This document shows, piece by piece, positions 52,170-60,789 of a DNA stretch of 64,000 nucleotides. Under the pieces are notes generated by a model that was given only the letters and a program-made list of their open reading frames with translations, was not told the DNA's origin and made no database searches. This DNA is from Pontibacter mangrovi (GTDB lineage Bacteria > Bacteroidota > Bacteroidia > Cytophagales > Hymenobacteraceae). Both the position numbers and the translations under genes were made by a program. The stretch spans positions 310,001-374,000 of the forward strand of contig NZ_VFRQ01000005.1 of the NCBI RefSeq assembly GCF_006385705.1. Direction: 5' to 3'. Every line of letters starts with the position of its first letter. Position 1 is the first letter of the stretch.

Positions 52170-53369
52170 TTATAGGTGGCGACGGCGCATTTCCTGCTGC
52201 AGCAGGCTTAGCTCGCGGCCCATCTGCCCCGCAATTGAGGTGTTTTCCTCGGCTCTCCGGATGAGGTAAGGCACGGCGGTGTCAACTTTTCCGTAAGGCA
52301 GGTACTTAGAGGCGCTGTAGCCGGCATTGGCCAGGTTATACGTCAGGTTGTCGCTCATGCCATAGAGCTGCGAGAAATGGATGCGCTGGCGGTGGTCGGC
52401 GATGCCGTCTTGCCGGATGCGTTGGGTCAGGTATTTTATACTTTGCTCGTTGTGCGTGGCGGCACACAGCTCCACCCGGTGCAGGTGCTCCAGGCACAGG
52501 TCTATGGCTGCGTTGTAGCTCTTGTCTGTATCTTCTTTTTTATGGAACACCGGGCAAGGATAGCCTTTCTCTTTTGCCCGCTGCTGCTCCTTCTCCAGGT
52601 AGGCGCCCCGCACCAGCTTTATGCCAAGTATAACCGGTTCTCCTTCAAAGCGGTGCAGGCAGTCTTTCAGGTATTTTACGCGATCGGTGCGGTACATTTG
52701 CAGCGTGTTGAACACCACAGCGCGGTCCTTGTTGTAGCGGCGCATCATGTCCTCTGCCAAGTCATCCATAGGGGCTTGCATCCAGCACTCCTCCGCATCA
52801 ATATACACGGTGATGCCGGCTTCGGCGGCTGCTTTGCAGATGCTGTCGAGCCGCTCCCTGGTTCGTTTATGCGCCTCCTGCTCGGCAGGTGTTAGCTGTT
52901 GTTTGCCTTGCAGTTTCTCAAAAATGCAGTTGTGCCCGATGCCTGTGAGTTTTACGCTGATGAAGGTAAACGTTTTAGCCTCTTTGGCCAGCGCAATGTT
53001 CTGTAGCACCTCATCCCGAACGGCATTGAAGCCATCCTCAGTGTTTTGTGCCTCAGCGGCATAGTCCAGCACGGTCTGTACGTGGGCAGCTGCCAGCTTG
53101 TCAATTACCTTCTGCGCTTCCTGCACCGATTCGCCGCCGCAGAAGTGCCTGTACACTGTGTTCCGGATCATCCACTTTATAGGCAGGCCCAGTTGCAGCG
53201 CCCAGGTAGTGGCAAAGCCTCCTGCTTTTACCAAGGTGGGGTGGCCCATCATCCTGAAAAGCCAGTAGGCCAGCTTCATTTCATCATCTGTCTTGTTGCA
53301 GTAGGTAACTTGTAGGTTTTCCGGATCAAACTGTCCGGGTGTATGCGGTGTAGTAGCGGCAAGCTCCAT
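52170..53369 (-). CDS. Proline dehydrogenase (monofunctional)
   Basis: This 399-aa FAD enzyme oxidises L-proline to pyrroline-5-carboxylate and feeds electrons to the quinone pool. The PRODH barrel motifs are FTFISVKLTGIG, GITVYIDAEECWMQ, ILGIKLVRGAYLEKEQ, a His in AATHNEQS, and the C-terminal FSQLYGMSDNLTYNLANAGY and PYLIRRAEENTS. There is no P5C dehydrogenase domain, as in other Bacteroidetes single-function enzymes. It stands alone, separated from the next divergent gene by a 328-bp regulatory region. Confidence 0.94.
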   Translation of the reverse strand: MELAATTPHTPGQFDPENLQVTYCNKTDDEMKLAYWLFRMMGHPTLVKAGGFATTWALQLGLPIKWMIRNTVYRHFCGGESVQEAQKVIDKLAAAHVQTVLDYAAEAQNTEDGFNAVRDEVLQNIALAKEAKTFTFISVKLTGIGHNCIFEKLQGKQQLTPAEQEAHKRTRERLDSICKAAAEAGITVYIDAEECWMQAPMDDLAEDMMRRYNKDRAVVFNTLQMYRTDRVKYLKDCLHRFEGEPVILGIKLVRGAYLEKEQQRAKEKGYPCPVFHKKEDTDKSYNAAIDLCLEHLHRVELCAATHNEQSIKYLTQRIRQDGIADHRQRIHFSQLYGMSDNLTYNLANAGYSASKYLPYGKVDTAVPYLIRRAEENTSIAGQMGRELSLLQQEMRRRHL

Positions 53370-53564
53370 AGGTATCAGCTTTAAAAGGTTATTAAATCCC
53401 AGACTTTGGCTACCCCTGTGTTCGTAAACCTTCGGTTTAAGTTACCCCTCACGTAAAGAGTAATTTGTATTATTTGTAGTTTATTTGCTTGTTGCAGCCA
53501 TTGTTGTTGCCGTAAGGTAGAGATGTTAGCTAAGGCAAGCGATGCGTTTGGTCAGTGTGCAAAA

Positions 53565-53576
53565 TGATTTTTGTCA
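53565..53576. promoter_or_regulatory. FNR/Crp-family palindrome TGATTTTTGTCA
   Basis: It matches TGAY-N4-RTCA and extends to ATGA-N6-TCAT. No -7 box lies 36.5 bp away on either strand, so it may be an accessory upstream site for the gene at 53698 or serve the divergent proline dehydrogenase gene. Confidence 0.45.
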
Positions 53577-53634
53577 TGTTGCAAGTATAAAAGGAGGATA
53601 ACTGATGAAGAATTCGGAAAACATGCTGACGCAG

Positions 53635-53646
53635 TGATGAATATCA
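53635..53646 (+). promoter_or_regulatory. FNR/Crp-family site TGATGAATATCA
   Basis: This is a full FNR core (TGAT-N4-ATCA). Its centre (53640.5) is 36.5 bp from the end of the exact -7 box TAAGTTTG at 53670-53677, a class II position. No -33 element is visible, as expected for an activated promoter. Confidence 0.7.
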
Positions 53647-53669
53647 TTTTATGGATGGGGCGCTTCTGC

Positions 53670-53677
53670 TAAGTTTG
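53670..53677 (+). promoter_or_regulatory. -7 box of the thioredoxin-like gene
   Basis: TAAGTTTG exactly matches TAnnTTTG and lies 20 bp before the ATG at 53698, giving a short leader. Confidence 0.6.
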
Positions 53678-53697
53678 TAGAGACAAATGATAATCTC

Positions 53698-54318
53698 ATG
53701 AAGCATACAGATAAAGCATCCGAAGCTCTGGTAAACCCTATGACCTACCAGGAGTTTAAAGCCCTTTCAGAGGAGTTGGTGGCGCAAAGCAAAACCACCG
53801 GCGAGGAACAGAGCGAAGAGAAAATTAACTTTACCAAGCTGAACCAACAGCGTATGAAGCGCGTGGAAAAGCAGTTTGCACTGCAGCCAGCCTTAAAGGC
53901 CCTTTTGGACCAGCGACCGCAGCACTGGCAGTGGCTGGTGCTGGTAGAGGCCTGGTGTGGCGACGGAGCGCAGCTATTGCCTGCCATTGCCGCCATTGCC
54001 GAAGCAGCCGACCTGGAGCTGACCGTGCTGCTGCGCGACGAAAATCCAGCCCTGATGGATACCTGCCTTACCAACGGCAGCCGCGCCATACCTAAGCTCA
54101 TCTGCCTGGATGGAGAGACCGGCGAACGCGTGTTTGCCTGGGGGCCGCGGCCAACTGCTATACAGGCGCAGGTAAAGCAGCTGAAAGCCGAGCAACCCGA
54201 CATCAGCCACGCCGATTTGGTGCAGCAGGTACAACTCTGGTACGCCAAAGACCGCAGCGCCTCTTTGCAGCAGGACCTGGTGCAGGTGCTGCAGGAAGCG
54301 CTGGCGCTGGAAGTATAA
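53698..54318 (+). CDS. Thioredoxin-fold protein with a single-cysteine active site
   Basis: This 206-aa protein has no signal peptide, so it is probably cytoplasmic. The thioredoxin-like core spans about residues 75-175. In WLVLVEAWCGDGAQ the usual CxxC is reduced to CGDG with one Cys, and the cis-Pro region is AIPKLICLDG. A monothiol site suggests glutathionylation, peroxide/NO-related thiol chemistry or a non-redox role rather than a general disulfide reductase. Its promoter carries an FNR-type site with the same geometry as norB and ric. It is followed 45 nt later by a polytopic membrane protein gene, likely in one operon. Confidence 0.8.
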   Translation: MKHTDKASEALVNPMTYQEFKALSEELVAQSKTTGEEQSEEKINFTKLNQQRMKRVEKQFALQPALKALLDQRPQHWQWLVLVEAWCGDGAQLLPAIAAIAEAADLELTVLLRDENPALMDTCLTNGSRAIPKLICLDGETGERVFAWGPRPTAIQAQVKQLKAEQPDISHADLVQQVQLWYAKDRSASLQQDLVQVLQEALALEV

Positions 54319-54363
54319 AACATAATTGCCTTTTAAGCGCATAAAATATAAGTATGATGGCGC

Positions 54364-55734
54364 ATGCCTTTTGGGGCTAAACTCTTACCCATGCAGCGTA
54401 ACACAGATGCACATATTACCCCAGCCCCCTGGCGGTTGCCGCTGCTCTCGGCTTTGCTGAGTTTGGCGGTGATCGCTTTGCTGGGCCTGCTGTTGCGCTG
54501 GACGTTTGTATCGCCTGTGGCTTGGGTAAACTATAAATTTCTGTTGCATGCCCACTCGCATGTGGCCTTGCTGGGCTGGCTGTATCCGGTGTTGTTCATC
54601 GCCCTGCTGCACGCGTACCTGCCGCCGGAGATACGCAACAAAAAAGTATACTTCCGGCAGTTCTGGCTGGCGCAGGCGGCGGTGCTGGGCATGCTGCTCA
54701 GTTTCCCGGTGCAGGGCTACGCGGCGGTTTCCATTACTTTTTCCACGGTGCATATCCTGCTGAGCTACTGGTTTATACTTCGTTTTCTGAAAGATGCCCG
54801 CGCGCAACCTATAAACAGCAAAAAGCACAGCCTGTCGTTCCGATTCGTAAAGGCGGCGCTTTTCTTTTTGGCCTTGTCCTCGCTGGGGCCGTGGGCGATG
54901 GGGCCGATCATGGCCACCGGGCACAGTGGCACAGCACTATACTATAACGCCATCTATTTTTACCTGCACTTTCTGTACAACGGCTGGTTTACGTTTGCGG
55001 TGCTGGGGCTGCTGTTCTGGCTACTCGAAAAGTATAGTATCAGCTTTAACCGGAAGCATGGCCTGCTGTTTTTCAGGTTGATGTTCTGGGCCTGTTTGCC
55101 GGCTTATTTGTTGTCGGTGCTGTGGGTAAAGCCTGATGCTATAGTATACATGCTGGGTGGCGCGGCTGCTTTAACGCAGGTGCTGGCACTGGCGCTGTTG
55201 CTTTGGCAGCTCTGGCCGATCAGAAAGCAGGTGCGTACGCTGTTCAGCGGGTGGGGCAGCGGCCTGCTTATACTTTCGGCGCTGGCCTTTATACTTAAAA
55301 CGCTGATGCAGTTCTCTACCGCCTTCCCCTACATGGCCAATTTGGCGTACAACATCCGGCATTTTATCATCGGTTACCTGCACCTGGTGCTCATCGGGTT
55401 TGTGAGCTTTTTTATACTTGCCTGGCTGGCGCAGCAGGGCTGGCTAAGCTTGCGGCAGCGTTTTAGCCGGTGCGGCATCAGCCTTTTTATACTTGCCTTT
55501 GTGGGCAGCGAGGCGCTGCTTTTCGGGCAGGGACTGTTTTACTGGCTTGGCTTAGGTGCCATACCAGGCTATAACGAGCTGCTGTTTGGCATAAGCGTGT
55601 TTCTGCCAGTCGGCATCCTGCTGTTTTTCGCTGCCCAAATCTGGCACAGGCCTACTGATGCCAAAGCTTGCCCCGAAGCCTTGCAAGGCATCGGGGAGGG
55701 CCTTAAAAGCTACGCTGCCGCGGAAAAGCACTAG
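54364..55734 (+). CDS. Polytopic membrane protein, heme-copper-oxidase-like/NnrS-like
   Basis: This 456-aa protein has about 12 hydrophobic helices; alternative starts are 54364 and 54391. Helix 2 is His-rich (KFLLHAHSHVALLGWLYP), and later helices carry further His (MATGHSGTALYYNAIYFYLHFLYNGWF, NIRHFIIGYLHLVLIGF). This pattern resembles small heme-copper-oxidase-subunit-I-like and NnrS-type proteins found with denitrification genes. Heme binding is inferred. The gene follows the FNR-controlled thioredoxin-like gene by 45 nt. It contains seven copies of AAGTATA/TATACTT within 1371 bp, several as Ile-Leu pairs written ATA-CTT. Confidence 0.75.
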   Translation: MPFGAKLLPMQRNTDAHITPAPWRLPLLSALLSLAVIALLGLLLRWTFVSPVAWVNYKFLLHAHSHVALLGWLYPVLFIALLHAYLPPEIRNKKVYFRQFWLAQAAVLGMLLSFPVQGYAAVSITFSTVHILLSYWFILRFLKDARAQPINSKKHSLSFRFVKAALFFLALSSLGPWAMGPIMATGHSGTALYYNAIYFYLHFLYNGWFTFAVLGLLFWLLEKYSISFNRKHGLLFFRLMFWACLPAYLLSVLWVKPDAIVYMLGGAAALTQVLALALLLWQLWPIRKQVRTLFSGWGSGLLILSALAFILKTLMQFSTAFPYMANLAYNIRHFIIGYLHLVLIGFVSFFILAWLAQQGWLSLRQRFSRCGISLFILAFVGSEALLFGQGLFYWLGLGAIPGYNELLFGISVFLPVGILLFFAAQIWHRPTDAKACPEALQGIGEGLKSYAAAEKH

Positions 55735-55748
55735 CCTTTATACTTGGT

Positions 55749-56084
55749 TTACAGATGGCTTTGCAGGTATTTTACCAGCGATGAGTTGGAGCCGTCAGCA
55801 TACATCCCGAAGCCGTTCACCACAATACCCTTCGCCTGGTGCTTGTCCGACGAAATGCCAAACACGATCATTTCATCTCCCGGGTCTGAGTCGCCCTCAA
55901 AGCGGTATACTTCATCTATCCTGAACTCATCCGGCGATAGGCTGACGGAGGTTTTCTGGCATACCAGGCAATCTTCCTCAGCAAACAACGCAAAATCTAT
56001 ACTATAACCGCGCTTTTTCAAGCCTTGTACAGCTTCGCTAACGGTGTCATAGGTGTGGTCGGTGTTCTTTTTTTCGTTTTTCAT
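55749..56084 (-). CDS. Small conserved Bacteroidetes protein (often mis-named PRPP synthetase-like)
   Basis: This 111-aa protein starts at Met (complement of 56082-56084; a longer frame begins at 56111). Conserved blocks are YDTVSEAVQGLKKRGYSIDF, DCLVCQ, LSPDEFRIDEVYRFEGDSDPGDE and KGIVVNGFGMYAD. I recall similar short proteins in many Bacteroidetes, annotated as phosphoribosylpyrophosphate synthetase without a PRPP motif; I see none here either. The function is unknown. It is last in a minus-strand operon behind trHb and a membrane protein, and its stop is 14 nt from the convergent gene. Confidence 0.75.
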   Translation of the reverse strand: MKNEKKNTDHTYDTVSEAVQGLKKRGYSIDFALFAEEDCLVCQKTSVSLSPDEFRIDEVYRFEGDSDPGDEMIVFGISSDKHQAKGIVVNGFGMYADGSNSSLVKYLQSHL

Positions 56085-56133
56085 GGCAGTATAAATTTTT
56101 TTCTGATGCAATAAATACCCGATGCTGCCTTTG

Positions 56134-56553
56134 CTACAGCAGCTGCATGCCTAAGCTGATCAGGAGAATGACCTTGACCAACTCTGCGCCGACGTAGTAA
56201 AAGTGCAGAACCGATTTTGAGACCTGAACGCCAGCCATCACTGACTCGGCCCGCTTGTCCATGGCTGGCAGCAGCCAAACCGTTTGCAGCAGCAGGATAA
56301 GTATGGAAGCGAAAAGCAAAAAAGCCGGGCTGATTCCGAACCCGTTGCCTAGCAATAGCAGCGCTAAAGCAACCAAGGCAAAGGCCCATTCCACTTTGTT
56401 CAGGCCCCTAAATACCAAGCGGCCAATGCTCAAGCCAACATGTAGCGTAACGCCGGGTGCCCGGAACTTCAGCCAGGCCTCCATAAAACTGATGGCGCTC
56501 ATGAAGCCTGCCCAAACAAAGGTGACGAGGACGAGATAGGAAGTATAGTTCAT
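56134..56553 (-). CDS. Four-helix membrane protein of unknown function
   Basis: This 139-aa protein has four predicted transmembrane helices (YLVLVTFVWAGFMSAISFM, WAFALVALALLLLGNG, FLLFASILILLLQTVWLLP, VGAELVKVILLISLGMQLL). Loop motifs are MEAWLKFRAPGV and LDKRAESVMAG-like. No named family is certain. It lies 12 nt after the truncated hemoglobin gene in the same operon, so it may take part in NO or O2 metabolism at the membrane. Confidence 0.75.
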   Translation of the reverse strand: MNYTSYLVLVTFVWAGFMSAISFMEAWLKFRAPGVTLHVGLSIGRLVFRGLNKVEWAFALVALALLLLGNGFGISPAFLLFASILILLLQTVWLLPAMDKRAESVMAGVQVSKSVLHFYYVGAELVKVILLISLGMQLL

Positions 56554-56565
56554 GGCTGGTGATGT

Positions 56566-56961
56566 TTACAGAATCGTTCTGCCGCTGTTCTTTTTGTAGT
56601 ACTCAATCTTGCTGGAAAACATGTCGGCCATTTTCCGCGCCCGCCACTTGGCCTCTTCGGCTTTAGCGCCGGTAAATAGTTCGTCTATGGTTGTAAAGAA
56701 GATTGAGATCCACCTGTCAAAATGCTTAGCGCCAACGGGCAAGGTAATATGTTTTGTGCCCGGGCTGCCCTGGTAGGTAAGTTCCTCCAGCAGCACCGTT
56801 TGCCAAAAGCGGTACATAATATCGAGGTGCCGTGGCCAGCGGTCCTGTATCCGTTCGTCAAAGATCGGCCCCAGCAGCTCATCCGCCCGCACGCGGGTAT
56901 AGAAGGTGTCTACCAGTAACTTGATGTCGTCTAAAGTAAGGATGTCTTGTTTTGGAGTCAT
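56566..56961 (-). CDS. Group III truncated hemoglobin
   Basis: This 131-aa globin has the trHb3 pattern: LLVDTFYTRVRADELLGPIF with the early Phe-Tyr at helix B, and HLDIMYRFWQTVLL. The proximal His lies in PVGAKHFDRWISIFF, and the tail is AEEAKWRARKMADMFSSKI. Such globins bind O2 or NO and are linked to NO detoxification or oxygen sensing. It is first in a three-gene minus-strand operon. No FNR-type palindrome was found upstream; instead the upstream region is a nested repeat. Confidence 0.93.
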   Translation of the reverse strand: MTPKQDILTLDDIKLLVDTFYTRVRADELLGPIFDERIQDRWPRHLDIMYRFWQTVLLEELTYQGSPGTKHITLPVGAKHFDRWISIFFTTIDELFTGAKAEEAKWRARKMADMFSSKIEYYKKNSGRTIL

Positions 56962-56981
56962 GTTGTAAAGTTAAGGCCTGG

Positions 56982-57115
56982 ATCAGGATTTACAGGATTA
57001 GAAAAGGATAGACAGGATTTTGTTCAAAGGTGTAAACCCACCCCTAACACCTACGAGGAGGGGAATTGTTGGAAGATCGATCCTTTTCATACTTCTAAAT
57101 CCTGCAAATCCTGAT
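56982..57115. repeat. Nested repeat: ATCAGGATT inverted arms around a GC-rich palindrome (copy 3)
   Basis: Outer arms ATCAGGATTTACAGGATT (56982-56999) and AATCCTGCAAATCCTGAT (57098-57115) are inverted with one mismatch. A shortened third half-copy, GACAGGATTTTG, is at 57011-57022. Inside lies the short GC-rich element CCCACCCCTAACACC ... GAGGAGGGGAATT (57037-57067), so one repeat family seems inserted into another. It fills the space between divergently placed trHb upstream DNA and the nrdJ 3' end. Confidence 0.8.
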
Positions 57116-57160
57116 TCAGAATAAATCATTTTAATCAGTTAAATCACCTTCATCACCGGT

Positions 57161-60100
57161 TTAGCTACACCCCAAACTATTGCCACAGTTCAGGCATTTG
57201 TAGCAAGTGCCGGAGCGGATGGTGATGTGGCCGCAGACGTTGCAGATCGGGGCGTCGCCCATCATGCTGGCCAGCACCTGTTGCGTTTGCTCCATCAACA
57301 CGGTGCGGCTCTGGGAGACTACTTTGTAGCTCTTGCCGTTGCTTGCTGGGGCTGCCGCAGGCTCCGCTACAGGTGGCGCAGGCAAGGGAACACTTTGACT
57401 AACCTCTGGCTCCTCCGGCTTCACATGCACCAGGTCGGTGCGGTTCAGGTACTCATAGGCCAGCAAGCGGAACACGTAATCAAACACCGAAGTGGCCGAT
57501 TTAATATTGGGGTGCTCCACGCGGCCGGCTGGCTCGAAGCGGGTAAAGGTAAAGCGGTTCACAAACTCCTCCAGCGGCACGCCATACTGCAGCCCCAGCG
57601 ACACCGAAATGGCAAAGCAATTGAGCATGGACCGGAACGAGGCGCCCTCCTTATACATATCTATAAACAACTCGCCCAACGACCCGTCCGGGTACTCGCC
57701 GGTGCGGATGTAAACCGTGTGGCCGTCGATCTTAGCCTTCTGCGTGAAACCGTTGCGCTTGTCGGGTAGTTTGCGGCGCTCCACCATGCGCACCAGTTCC
57801 TGTCTAAAACCCTCGTTCGCCGAGTCGGCAAGTATGGATTGAGCAGCTTTCAGGATTTGCTCGGCGTTATACTTTTCGTCGGCGGTGGCGGCAGCAGTAG
57901 TTTCCTCAGGCTCGTCCTTCTCTTCGGATTGGGTGCTTTTGGAAGTGAGCGGCTGCGAAAGTTTGCTGCCGTCGCGGTAAATAGAACAGGCTTTCAACCC
58001 CAGTTCCCACGACAGTTCATAGCATCGCGCCACGTCCTCCACGCTCACCTCGTTGGGCAGGTTAATTGTTTTAGAGATAGCCCCGGAAATAAACGGCTGC
58101 ACCGCCGCCATCATGTAAATATGTCCTTCGGCTTTGATGAACCGGGTGCCCTTGCTGCCGCAGCGGTTGGCGCAGTCGAATACCGGGTAGTGCTCCGGTT
58201 TTAAGTATGGCGCGCCTTCCACGGTCATGGTGCCGCACACGTAGCTGTTGGCCTCATCAATCTGGCGTGCCGTAAAGCCCAGCGCCTGCAGCAAATTAAA
58301 ATCAGGGCTGTTATACTTTGTAGCTGTGTAGCCCAATCTTTCCAGGCAATCGGTGCCCAAGGTATAAGCGCTGAACAGCGAGCTTACGTCATAAGCCTTC
58401 GGCAGGGCCGCTTCCAGTTGTGCGATCTCTTGTGGTAGAAAACCTTTTTGCAGCAATGTTTCCGGGTTGATGTGCGGCGCACCTTCAAAAGTGCCGTAGC
58501 CTTTGGCATAGTTCACGATCGCCTCGCGCTCCTGCAAAGTATAACCCAGCTTCTGCAGCGCCACCGGTATAGACTGGTTGATGATCTTGAAATAGCCGCC
58601 TCCGGATAGCTTTTTATACTTTACCAGCGCATAGTCCGGCTCCACGCCAGTGGTATCGCAGTCCATCAGCAAGCCAATGGTTCCGGTTGGCGCGATTACA
58701 GAAGCCTGCGCGTTGCGGTAGCCATGCATTTCGCCTTGTGCCAGCGCCTTATCCCATGCATCTTGTGCGGCTTTCAACAGTGGTTTCGGGCACAGCTCCT
58801 GATCCAGCCCGATAGGTTTTATACTTAGGCTTTCATACTTACCGGCCTCGTTGTAGGTGGCGTGGCGGTGGTTGCGGATCACGCGCAACATACTTACGCG
58901 GTTCGGCTCATACTTGGCAAAGGCACCCAGCGTAGCGGCCATCTCGGCAGAGGTTTTATAAGCGATGCCCGTCATGAGCGAGGTGATGCCGGCGGCCATA
59001 GCACGGGCAGCGTCGCTGTCGTAGGGCAGGCCCTGCACCATCAGCAAAGCACCCAGGTTGGCATAGCCCAGGCCTATCGTTCGGTAATCGTAAGAGCGTT
59101 GCGCCACAATTTCGGAAGGGAACTGCGCCATCAAAACGGATATCTCCAGCACCACCGTCCAGAGGCGGCAAGCGTGCTCAAAGGCAGCCACATCAAACTC
59201 CTGCTTCTCCGCATCAAAAAAGCGCATCAGGTTGAGCGAGGCCAGGTTGCAGGCGGTGTTGTCCAGGAACATGTACTCGGAACAAGGGTTAGACCCTCGT
59301 ATCGGACCTTCGGCAGGGGAGGTGTGCCACTCGTTTATAGTGGTGTCGAACTGCACGCCGGGGTCGGCGCAGGCCCAAGCGGCCTCGGCTACCTGCTGCC
59401 ATAGTTTGCGGGCAGGTATGGATTTGAGGACGCTGCCGTCGGTGCGGGCGGTCAGGTGCCAATCTCCGTCAGCATGCAAAGCGTCAAAAAAGTTGTTCGG
59501 CACGCGCACCGAGTTGTTGGAGTTCTGTCCCGAAACGGTCTGGTAGGCTTCGCCCTCAAAATCGCCAGCGTAACCGGCCGCAATCAGCGCCGCCACCTTT
59601 TTCTCCTCGTCCTTTTTCCAGTTGATGAACTCTTCAATCTCCGGGTGGTCCAGGTCGAGGCTTACCATTTTGGCTGCCCGGCGCGTAGTGCCGCCTGATT
59701 TAATGGCCCCAGCCGCGCGGTCGCTCACCTTCAGGAAAGACATGAGACCTGAAGAGCTGCCGCCCCCCGAGAGCGGCTCGTTCCGGCCTCGGATGTTGGA
59801 GAAGTTGGTGCCCACGCCAGAGCCATACTTAAAGATGCGCGCCTCCTGCACCAGTAGATCCATAATTCCGCCTTTCTTGGCCAGGTCGTCCTCCACCGAA
59901 AGTATGAAACAGGCATGCGGCTGCGGGTGCTCAAACGCCGTGTCTGACTCGCGCAGCTCACCGGTGCCGGGATCCACGTAAAAGTGCCCCTGCGACTTTC
60001 CTTTTATCCCATAAGATTCATACAGGCCCGTGTTGAACCACTGCGGCGAGTTGGGCGCGGCATACTGGCCCAGCAACATATACACCAGCTCCTCATAAAA

Positions 60101-60448
60101 TACCTGCGCATCAGCCTCCTTTTTAAAATAGCCATACTTCAGGCCCCATTTCTGCCAGCAGTTCACCAGTCGGTGCACCACCTGCTTTACCGATTTCTCG
60201 GAGCCGGTGCTGCCGTCGGGTTGCGGCACGCCGGCGCGGCGCAGGTATTTCTGGGCCAATATGTCGGTGGCGATCTGCGACCATTGCGCCGGCACCTCTA
60301 CGTCCTGCAGCTCGGCCACCACGTCGCCGGTGGGGTTGCGGATGGTGGAGGAGCGGAGCTCGTAGCGGAACTGGTCGTAAGCGCTTTGCCCGGCTTGGGT
60401 AAAGTGGCGGGAGAAGGAGAGGCCGGGGCGTGTGTCAGGTTTTTTCAT
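57161..60448 (-). CDS. nrdJ: Vitamin B12-dependent (class II) ribonucleotide reductase
   Basis: This 1095-aa cytoplasmic enzyme makes deoxyribonucleotides using adenosylcobalamin, so it works with or without O2. The catalytic barrel includes [18 protein letters not shown]-type segments, the active-site NPCSE with [22 protein letters not shown] and [24 protein letters not shown]-type region lies near residues 900-1000. The C-terminus has a cysteine zinc-ribbon/redox tail ([21 protein letters not shown]). The length is normal for NrdJ. The neighbouring NO and low-oxygen genes fit use of an oxygen-independent enzyme. The FNR-type palindrome at 60546 appears to serve the divergent ric gene instead. 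Confidence 0.95.
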   Translation of the reverse strand: MKKPDTRPGLSFSRHFTQAGQSAYDQFRYELRSSTIRNPTGDVVAELQDVEVPAQWSQIATDILAQKYLRRAGVPQPDGSTGSEKSVKQVVHRLVNCWQKWGLKYGYFKKEADAQVFYEELVYMLLGQYAAPNSPQWFNTGLYESYGIKGKSQGHFYVDPGTGELRESDTAFEHPQPHACFILSVEDDLAKKGGIMDLLVQEARIFKYGSGVGTNFSNIRGRNEPLSGGGSSSGLMSFLKVSDRAAGAIKSGGTTRRAAKMVSLDLDHPEIEEFINWKKDEEKKVAALIAAGYAGDFEGEAYQTVSGQNSNNSVRVPNNFFDALHADGDWHLTARTDGSVLKSIPARKLWQQVAEAAWACADPGVQFDTTINEWHTSPAEGPIRGSNPCSEYMFLDNTACNLASLNLMRFFDAEKQEFDVAAFEHACRLWTVVLEISVLMAQFPSEIVAQRSYDYRTIGLGYANLGALLMVQGLPYDSDAARAMAAGITSLMTGIAYKTSAEMAATLGAFAKYEPNRVSMLRVIRNHRHATYNEAGKYESLSIKPIGLDQELCPKPLLKAAQDAWDKALAQGEMHGYRNAQASVIAPTGTIGLLMDCDTTGVEPDYALVKYKKLSGGGYFKIINQSIPVALQKLGYTLQEREAIVNYAKGYGTFEGAPHINPETLLQKGFLPQEIAQLEAALPKAYDVSSLFSAYTLGTDCLERLGYTATKYNSPDFNLLQALGFTARQIDEANSYVCGTMTVEGAPYLKPEHYPVFDCANRCGSKGTRFIKAEGHIYMMAAVQPFISGAISKTINLPNEVSVEDVARCYELSWELGLKACSIYRDGSKLSQPLTSKSTQSEEKDEPEETTAAATADEKYNAEQILKAAQSILADSANEGFRQELVRMVERRKLPDKRNGFTQKAKIDGHTVYIRTGEYPDGSLGELFIDMYKEGASFRSMLNCFAISVSLGLQYGVPLEEFVNRFTFTRFEPAGRVEHPNIKSATSVFDYVFRLLAYEYLNRTDLVHVKPEEPEVSQSVPLPAPPVAEPAAAPASNGKSYKVVSQSRTVLMEQTQQVLASMMGDAPICNVCGHITIRSGTCYKCLNCGNSLGCS

Positions 60449-60789
60449 AAAAGGTTAGCGGTTAAAGGATGAGGGGATATATCTATATAGTTGCAAGCTA
60501 TGTTTTCCTCAAAAGCCGGGGGATGAGCAAGGTCACCGGCTGAAATGACATCGGTCATTTTCATGGCCTATACTTTAAATTATACTTGCATATAAGATTT
60601 AAGTAACTGGAAACCATGTTTATATAAGTTGTTTAGCGAGGTTTTCAGGAGGATGTATTTACAACTATAACCTGGGATAAAGATAGGACGTAAAATAAAA
60701 TAATAAAATACCTTTAACTCTTTTGTTTTAAAATTACCTCACATACCTTTACCCCGGAGATTGATTAAAAGACCAAATAATTATCTAAA
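60449..60789. other. Divergent regulatory region between nrdJ and ric
   Basis: There is no gene in these 341 bp. It contains the palindrome at 60543-60560, the TATACTTG box at 60581-60588 and a second -7-like TACCTTTA at 60744-60751. The latter is about 40 bp before the ric ATG and could give an additional start. Poly-A/T tracts fill 60680-60740. The nrdJ promoter is not obvious. Confidence 0.6.
60546..60557 (+). promoter_or_regulatory. FNR/Crp-family site TGACATCGGTCA (ric)
   Basis: The core lies within an 18-bp perfect dyad AAATGAC-ATCG-GTCATTT (60543-60560). Its centre (60551.5) is 36.5 bp from the end of TATACTTG (60581-60588), one mismatch from TAnnTTTG. The geometry is identical to the norB and thioredoxin-like promoters. 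The leader to ric would be about 195 nt. Confidence 0.65.

Larger units (their letters stand above)
53370..53697. other. Divergent regulatory region with two FNR/Crp-type palindromes
   Basis: No gene is seen in these 328 bp. Palindromes TGATTTTTGTCA (53565-53576) and TGATGAATATCA (53635-53646) have centres 70 bp apart. The second is positioned for the downstream thioredoxin-like gene. No clear promoter for the proline dehydrogenase gene was found. Confidence 0.6.

Noticed and set aside
54644-54653. TATACTT copies interpreted as -7 promoter boxes
   Set aside because: The Bacteroidetes box is TAnnTTTG; TATACTTTG has one base too many between TA and TTTG, and most copies are inside genes in every frame. 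TATACTTG before ric is the one case with supporting spacing.
60546-60557. FNR-type palindrome as the nrdJ control site
   Set aside because: No -7-like box lies at the matching distance on the nrdJ strand, whereas TATACTTG on the ric strand is exactly 36.5 bp away.
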